The translations under genes and the position numbers were made by a program. From Rheum nobile (taxonomy: Eukaryota; Streptophyta; Magnoliopsida; Caryophyllales; Polygonaceae), in the NCBI GenBank assembly GCA_027886185.1, contig WOAB01000157.1:372001-436000 (forward strand): a stretch of DNA of 64,000 nucleotides, in the 5' to 3' direction. Below are positions 58,646 through 64,000 of the stretch, one piece after another. Position 1 is the stretch's first letter; each line of letters starts with the position of its first letter. The notes beneath the pieces are model-generated. The model ran no database searches. It was not told the DNA's origin and worked only from the letters and a program-made list of their open reading frames with translations.

Positions 58646-59542
58646 ATGGGGCAAATGTCTCCTCCTTGGCAGCATGATGCGCACCTCCCTCGTGTAAAAT
58701 TCGGACAGCTGGCCTTCGGTAGAACTTTTTTTTCTCTTTTTTTCTTTTGATTTTTTTTTTTTTTTTTTTTTTTCTTTTTTCGATAATTTTTTTTGTCGAG
58801 GAGACTTACAGTGGTATTTCCACGACCGCGGAAATGTGTCTGGTGTGGAACACCGTCTTCGAATTTGGCTCGGGTCTCCTACCTGCAGGTTAGTCTAATG
58901 CAAAAACAAAAGCAAAAACAAAATAACACAAAATAAAACAAAAACAACTAAAGACGTGGAATGAAAAGACAAGAAAAGAAATACATACCTCGGGTTGCCT
59001 GCCGAGCAGCGCCTTAGTTATTGTCGTGGCTCGACCTGGTACTCTCTAATCATCTTGGGTTGCTCACAGCAACTGAACTCCAGGGGCCTCGATCAGGGGG
59101 GTGCCTCTTTGTATTCTCTATGTTGAGCTTTACCCCTATGCTCCCACACTTCATGGTGGGTGGACCGATGTTCACATCAATGATTGCACTTGCCATCTTC
59201 AGAAACGGCCTACCCAACATCTCAGGGACTGCATGCGTGTCCTAGCCCGTATCCAGCGTGGAGAAATTTGCCTTTTGGATCACGGTGTCCTTCTTGTGCT
59301 TCCCTTTCGGCCTCTTTTTGATCCTGCGTAGCGCCCTTAAAAATTTTGTGCAGCGAGGGATGCTGTCTGTCAGTGTGACCAAAGGGACGTTGGCCTCGCA
59401 GTCACTGAAGGTTTCATAGGTCTCTTTGTTGTTCTTCTGCCTTCGAGTAACTTTTAATGCCTCAGGGAAGGGTGCGACGGGCTGCAGCCAAGCAAGCGGA
59501 GGGAGGTCAGGCCGAACATGAGTGTCATGCACGTCAGAGACT

Positions 59543-59945
59543 AAACCGCGATCGCGGTTTGGGACCCGCGGTCGCGATTCTTCCTCTGGGAAAATGTCAG
59601 CTTCAGAAAATATTCCGCGATCGTGGTTTTCTGCCCGCGTTCGCGGTTTTTCTTCGTCAAAAATCTCGTCAACAAGCACGTTTCCGCGATCGCGGAAATC
59701 TGTCCGCGGTCGCGGAAATCTGTCCGCGGTCGCGGAAATTCGCCGACTTTCTTTTCTTCTTCAGAATGAACCCCGTGGTCGCGGCTGTCTTCTTCGTGGT
59801 CGCCGAATTCTTCCTGTTCCCAAAAATAATCTTCTTCAGAAAGCACACCGCGATCGCGGGTTTCATCACCGCAGTCATGGTCTTCGTCTGGAATGCTCAG
59901 CTCCTCAGTGAGTAAACCGCGGTCGCGACACACCTCCCGCGGTCG
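59543..59945 (-). repeat. CCGCG palindrome array inside Tat-3 gag
   Basis: At least a dozen units, including the perfect palindromes AAACCGCGATCGCGGTTT (59543-59560) and TTTCCGCGATCGCGGAAA (59681-59698). The latter is followed by two identical 20-bp units TCTGTCCGCGGTCGCGGAAA (59699-59738). Some units are decayed by C-to-T type changes (59761-59860). Confidence 0.9.
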
Positions 59946-60562
59946 CGGTTTCTCTTCTTCCAACATCTCGTTGTATTCTGCTCTCGTCTCACTAATTTGT
60001 TGTTCCCTTTCAGCTAATGGGGCGACTTGCAGCTCCTCAGTACTTTGTAGGGTCATCGAAAAGGCATTCTCTCTCGGGTGCACTACTGGTTGAGATAGTA
60101 GTTTTTCCGACGCCATGTCCTCCATTCCGCTCATTGCTTGAACCATTTGCCCAATCTAATTCTCCAAGTTCTGGATACTGGACTTCGTCTCTTGTTCTTG
60201 TTGGATTATTTGTTGCGTAAGAGATCGAAGCATATCCTCAGTAGACATGGAGGAACTTGGATTGGACACCGGTTGTCCATGCTCGTAGGCTGGACTGCAC
60301 TGCTGTGGAGTGTCCTGCTGATAGTACGACTGTGGCCCCGGATAGAACTCCTGGTAGTCATGACCATAAAGAGGATATTGATGGTTCCCATAACTCGAAT
60401 TGTGGTGATCTCTCCACCCTGGAGTGTATGCATAGGAGTATGGGTCATATCGCGGCTCCTGCCGGAATTGGGGAAATCTCTCCATCTCTGTATCAAAATC
60501 AAAAAGGAAAAAATCAGTAGCACGGGTGTGGACCGTAAGATAGGTAAAAAAATCAATATTAA

Positions 60563-60580
60563 TCCCCGACAATGGCACCA
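60563..60580 (-). other. Primer-binding site (tRNA-Asp-like, mutated), Tat-3
   Basis: Minus-strand TGGTGCCATTGTCGGGGA, three transitions from the TGGCGCCGTTGCCGGGGA of Tat-1, three bases from the LTR end. Confidence 0.85.
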
Positions 60581-60583
60581 ATT

Positions 60584-62075
60584 TGACGGAGGCTAAAGTC
60601 GTATCGCCTTATCAAAATAAAATCCTTAACAACCTAAACTAGTAGAATAGGCAAGTAAGGGTCGAATCCCACAGGGAGGAGTTGTCTTTCTTTATGTAAG
60701 GTTGCATGCAAAAGTAACAAAGGGGGGTTTTGGTTGGTTGTTTGTAAACAAGTAAACAAAGGAAACAAAAGCAAAGGTTTGTAATCAAATTGGGAAAAAC
60801 ACTTAGCCAAACAAATATCCACCTTTAGTTTGGTTGATTGATCATTGATTATTCCTAGTCCTCAACCCTCAAGAATGTCCTAATCCATGTTCTAAATTAG
60901 TTACCAGTCCAACTAGTCATGATAACCCTAACTATTAAACAATCAAGAAACTATCAAGATAAATCTAACAGCAGCAGTAGGCTCAGGAATAGATAGGCTC
61001 ATGCAATACTTAACAACACGTCAGTACTCGACATACAATCAATTCTCTTCACAATAAACATTCACAACTCGTTCCAGTAAATCGTGGTTGCTACTCTGAA
61101 TTAGGTATGAATAATATTAATTTCAACAAGTTGACCAGATTAAGGTAACTAGCACTATAGATAATATCAATCTCAACTAGTTTGTCAAGCTAGGGAAACT
61201 AATACTAATAATACTAATCACAACAATTGATGAACTAGATCAACCAATAGAATTCAAAACCCTAATCCTACAATATGAATAATATCAATAAAACTAGGTA
61301 GCTAATCTAGAGAAATCAATATAACTCAATGGGATGAAGCATAAGAGAATCAATAACATTCAAAGATAGAGTAAATGAATAATCTCACAATCAAATTCAA
61401 CCCAAGGCTTCAATTGTCGGACTAAGGAAAGGGTGCTTAGTTCGTCATAACTCAAAGGAAAAGAACAATATGTAAAATTGAATCTGAATCAATGAAAGTG
61501 GCTAGGGAAACTAGGTTAAATAACCTAACCCAAAACCTAATGCTAAAAAGATAACAAACATAGTCTTAGAAGGAAATAAAATAATGTAAACGAAATAAAG
61601 AAAAGAAAAGAAAAGGAAAATAATATAAAAGTAAAACTTCAGACGAAATCCTTCGGACGCGCTGAGCAAATTTCCGCGACCGCGACGGAATTTCTGCAAT
61701 CGCGGAAAATTCATTCCTGGACTCCTTTGCTCTCGACTTTTCCGCGACCAAGCACCTTGCTCGTCCGCAATCGCGGTTTTTTTCATTCTTCACTTCTCGC
61801 CTTTCGTAGATGTCCGCGACCGCGGCCTCATCCCCGCGATCGCGGTTTTGACTATGTTGCTCTTCTTCTCTTCTGAACTTCGTCCTCTCTTCGATCTTCT
61901 TAAGTGGTTCCCTTCTCATCTTCTTAATGTCTTCTTTTAAGCTTCTCTAAACCACCATATCTGCACTTCTACTCCTCAACTCCAATCTCCACAATTATGC
62001 TCTAAACATCTCCAAATGGTACCCAAAACACCGGTAACAACTCCTAGAAATTGCACTACAGAGTAGCGCTGATCA
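60584..62075 (-). repeat. Tat-3 LTR, complete (- strand)
   Basis: 1492 bp, minus-strand TGATCAGCGC to CTCCGTCA. Palindromes at 61670-61850 (225-405 bp from the LTR start) include AATTTCCGCGACCGCG, CCGCAATCGCGGTTT, GTCCGCGACCGCGGCC and CCCCGCGATCGCGGTTTT. The LTR end (GGGATTCGACCCTTACTTGC region) matches the same part of Tat-1 (GGGTTCGACCCTTGCTTGC). Right flank is LTR-G. Confidence 0.9.
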
Positions 62076-62597
62076 GTGTGTTATTTTGTGTGTTGTTACT
62101 AAGTTGTGATTTTGTTGTGTTTGTTTAATTATCATAATTGAGTTTCTACGTTGATTGAGTTTAAACTTTGGTTAAACTTTGTTTGTAATTTATTTGTTTA
62201 GATTCTTGAGTTGTGATTCAATTGCGGGTTCTTTGTTGAGATCCTAATTACTAACCCAGGTTACTTTGGGTTTTTTTCTGTTTGGTTTCTATTTGTTTTC
62301 GATTACATATTTTAGCTCTACATATATTGAAAAGCTACATGGTGGAGCTGAAGGTGCTCGATAGTGGTGCTAGAATAGCCTTTTGGCTTTCTTTGGTATT
62401 TTGTTGTGTACTTTTACATTGTTGTTGAGTCTAGTTGTCCTTGTGTTAGACATTCATTTCATTTTCACAATTAATTTTTTTGAGTTTCAATCTTAGGTTG
62501 TTTTCGTCGTCGTTATTATTCCGTTTTTTCTCCTTTGCTTGGTGGGTTCCGGGTCGAATCCACGGTGTTGTGACGTCCTGGGTTTGGGGGTGTTACA
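62076..62597 (+). repeat. LTR-G 3' fragment
   Basis: Matches about 43670-44206 (GTTATTTTGTGTGTTGTTACT, TGCGGGTTC, GCTCGATAGTGGTGC, GGGTTTGGGGGTGTTACA). Cut on the left by the Tat-3 LTR. The start of this LTR-G copy is not found left of Tat-3. Confidence 0.85.
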
Positions 62598-64000
62598 CAA
62601 AATTGTAGGGAAATCAAAAGCATAATTGATGAATACTGCAATATATTTGGACAAAAGGTTAATTTCCACTAGTCCGCCTTCCAACTAACAAAAAAAGTAC
62701 CAATTGTACAAAAAACAACACATTCAAGGAATCCTGACCATATCTAATATGATATCTCTGGAAAAGTACTTAGGTTGTCTTATTATCAATGGGAGAGTCA
62801 ACAAGAGAACTTTTGAGGATATCATCATAAAATCCAAAACTCAACTAACGAAATGGAAAACGAACTCACTTTCCCAACCCGGAAGAATAACCTTCATTAG
62901 AGAAAACGTGGCGGCAAAACTAGACTATATCATGCAAAGTTTTATGCTCCTAACAAATACACATAATGAACTTGATCAAATAGATAGATCCCATAAACCT
63001 CTCATTGGATGGATTAAAATCTATTAGCCTGCCAATCTAGGGAGGTTGGGGTAGCAAAAATCTAAAGACATGAAATGGGCCCTAGAATTCAAACTACTTA
63101 GGAAAATTTTAGTGGAACCTAATAATTACTGGGTTAGAATCATCTCCGAAAAATATCTAAAAGAACAAAAAATATTTACCTATGAGAAAAGAGGCAACTT
63201 CTCTTGGAATGGACAAAAAAGATGGAAATTCGTCCAAAATTCCAAAAAGAACTTATTTGGCAAGTTGGAGATGGAAAAACAATTATGTTTTGGAAAGATA
63301 GATAGGTACTTCATGAATCTTTGGAAATTCTGTAAACATGATTTCAGGAAACGACCTTAATATTCGAGTGGAAGAATTCATGGAGGATAAAAAGTGGAAC
63401 AAGATAAACTAAATCAAGTACTCCCTCTTGATATAGTATCGCAAATCATTTGTATCCCAATACCGATAAACCATATCATTGATCGCATGTATTGGGAACA
63501 TAACAAGAATGGTTGATTCTCCACCAAATCCGCTATGGAATTGATGATTAAGATCAAACATTTTAGCACTTATGATTCATCTTGAATCTGGAAACTAGAC
63601 ACCTACCCTAAAGTTAAAATTTTCATCTGGAAATTAGTCAAGAATGGACTACCAACTAAACAGAGATAACAAGAAAAAGGTATTACACTATCTGTCGGTT
63701 GCATTTCTTGTACCCATCAAACAAAAGATACTACCCACCTATTAATAAACTACATCTATACAATATAAACAATCACATATATAAATGCTAACACGAGAAG
63801 ATACATTAGGAATTTTAATTCTAGAAACAAACCAATCTAGGAGACTATGGATGAGATTAAAACCAACCTTAATAATAATAAGTTTTCAGAACTGATTGTC
63901 ATTTGGTGGAGCTTATGGTACCAAAGAAACCAAAAATCATTCTCAAATGACAATTTTCAAAATGAAACTATTAAAGACCTAATTTTGTTTATTAAGAATC
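62598..64000 (+). pseudogene. L1-type LINE reverse transcriptase (C-terminal part, continues past window)
   Basis: Begins at the LTR-G edge inside RT (CREIKSIIDEYCNIFGQKVN, then KYLGCLIINGRVNKRTFEDI, TKWKTNSLSQPGRITFI and LDYIMQSFMLLTNTHNELDQ), matching plant L1-type LINEs after the catalytic palm. It continues ALEFKLLRKILVEPNNYWV then KYLKEQKIFTYEK. After 63500 it reaches the zf-RVT zinc region (FSTKSAMELMIKIKHF, KVKIFIWKLVKNGLPTKQR, CISCTHQTKDTTHLL), then IVIWWSLWYQRNQKSF. Many stops (for example about 62660, 63025, 63410, 63510, 63668) show it is dead. The upstream half, with endonuclease and RT core, lies beyond the insertion and is not in the window. Confidence 0.88.

Larger units (their letters stand above)
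58646..60583 (-). mobile_element. Tat-3 internal region (gag-only, - strand, 3'-truncated)
   Basis: Runs leftward from the primer site at 60563-60580 to the junction at 58645. It carries gag (59242-60583), then noncoding sequence resembling the Tat-1 3' region: minus-strand GACAATAACTAAGGCG, and ACCGAAGGCCAGCTGTCC near 58690. The part from there to the polypurine tract, and the 3' LTR, are missing on this strand. Confidence 0.85.
59242..60583 (-). pseudogene. Tat-3 gag-like protein with repeated RDRG motifs
   Basis: Frame pieces 60581-60156, 60146-59541 and 59679-59242. The first is Tyr/Pro/Gln-rich (RYDPYSYAYTPG, YQQDTPQQCSP) and ends in SSMSTEDMLRSLTQQII, like the region after the zinc knuckle of Tat-1 gag (SSPSAEDLIKALTIH). 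A TAG follows at about 60147. The second piece is acidic with repeated (N/C/T/F)RDRG motifs encoded by CCGCGATCGCGG palindromes. A duplicated 20-bp palindrome unit near 59700 shifts the frame. The third piece holds PFPEALK and the tail RALRRIKKRPKGKHKKD then FSTLDTG, clearly homologous to Tat-1 (RALGKIKKKPKGKHKK, FYTLDTG). The capsid core and zinc knuckle of Tat-1 are missing. No pol. Confidence 0.8.

Noticed and set aside
54400..59945. Bacterial (cyanobacterial HIP1) contamination, because of GCGATCGC
   Set aside because: The motif lies inside plant LTRs and gag in continuous plant context, with family-specific flanks.

Overview
The window is plant nuclear DNA, most likely from a eudicot, and almost all of it is transposable-element sequence. 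It holds Ty3/gypsy elements of the Tat/Athila and Tekay (chromovirus) types, a Ty1/copia fragment, a Cassandra TRIM carrying 5S rRNA sequence, plant-type Helitrons, an L1-type LINE, a SINE head and AT-rich spacers. I see no convincing intact host gene. Family and species assignments come from motifs only. I name families locally: Tat-1, Tat-2, Tat-3, Tekay-1, LTR-G, LTR-H.

Layout. 1-10791: LTR-sharing tandem array of the gag-only element Tat-1 (LTR-internal-LTR-internal-LTR, + strand, tRNA-Asp primer site). 10792-19905: a second LTR-sharing array, Tekay-1 on the - strand, with a truncated upstream copy, a LTR, one nearly complete gag-pol and a second LTR. 19906-25463: telomere-like and GTGCATTTGG minisatellites, then a tandem series of Helitron-like 5' ends and AT-rich DNA. 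25464-30547: a decayed Helitron whose helicase is split by a 3.2-kb solo LTR with a perfect 5-bp target duplication (TTTGC). 30725-44518: a four-layer nest in which a Cassandra holds a solo LTR-G (target duplication GTTGG), which holds an Athila/Tat-2 remnant, which holds a non-autonomous gag-only element. 44519-50642: diverged repeats, a 211-bp tandem duplication, a SINE head and AT-rich DNA. 50643-53612: a roughly 3-kb near-perfect palindrome. 53613-54767: a related terminus and a 109-bp satellite with a GC-rich block. 54768-58182: LTR-H and a copia fragment. 58183-62075: Tat-3 in a head-to-head rearrangement. 62076-64000: a LTR-G fragment followed by LINE sequence.

The strongest pattern is not a gene. 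The three Tat-type families each carry their own CG-rich hairpin-forming palindrome, iterated in the LTR about 225-500 bp from its start and upstream of the TATA-like box. In the two families whose gag is present, the same palindrome recurs inside gag. Gain or loss of single 19- or 20-bp palindrome units has frameshifted gag in both. The Tat-3 motif (core GCGATCGC) also occurs in the unrelated LTR-H and in the block inside the 109-bp satellite, so the motif appears to spread between elements.

No element here looks able to move on its own: every pol region has stops, frameshifts, catalytic substitutions or deletions. Tat-1 and the 36.2-40.3 kb element encode only gag-like protein and would depend on enzymes supplied by other elements.
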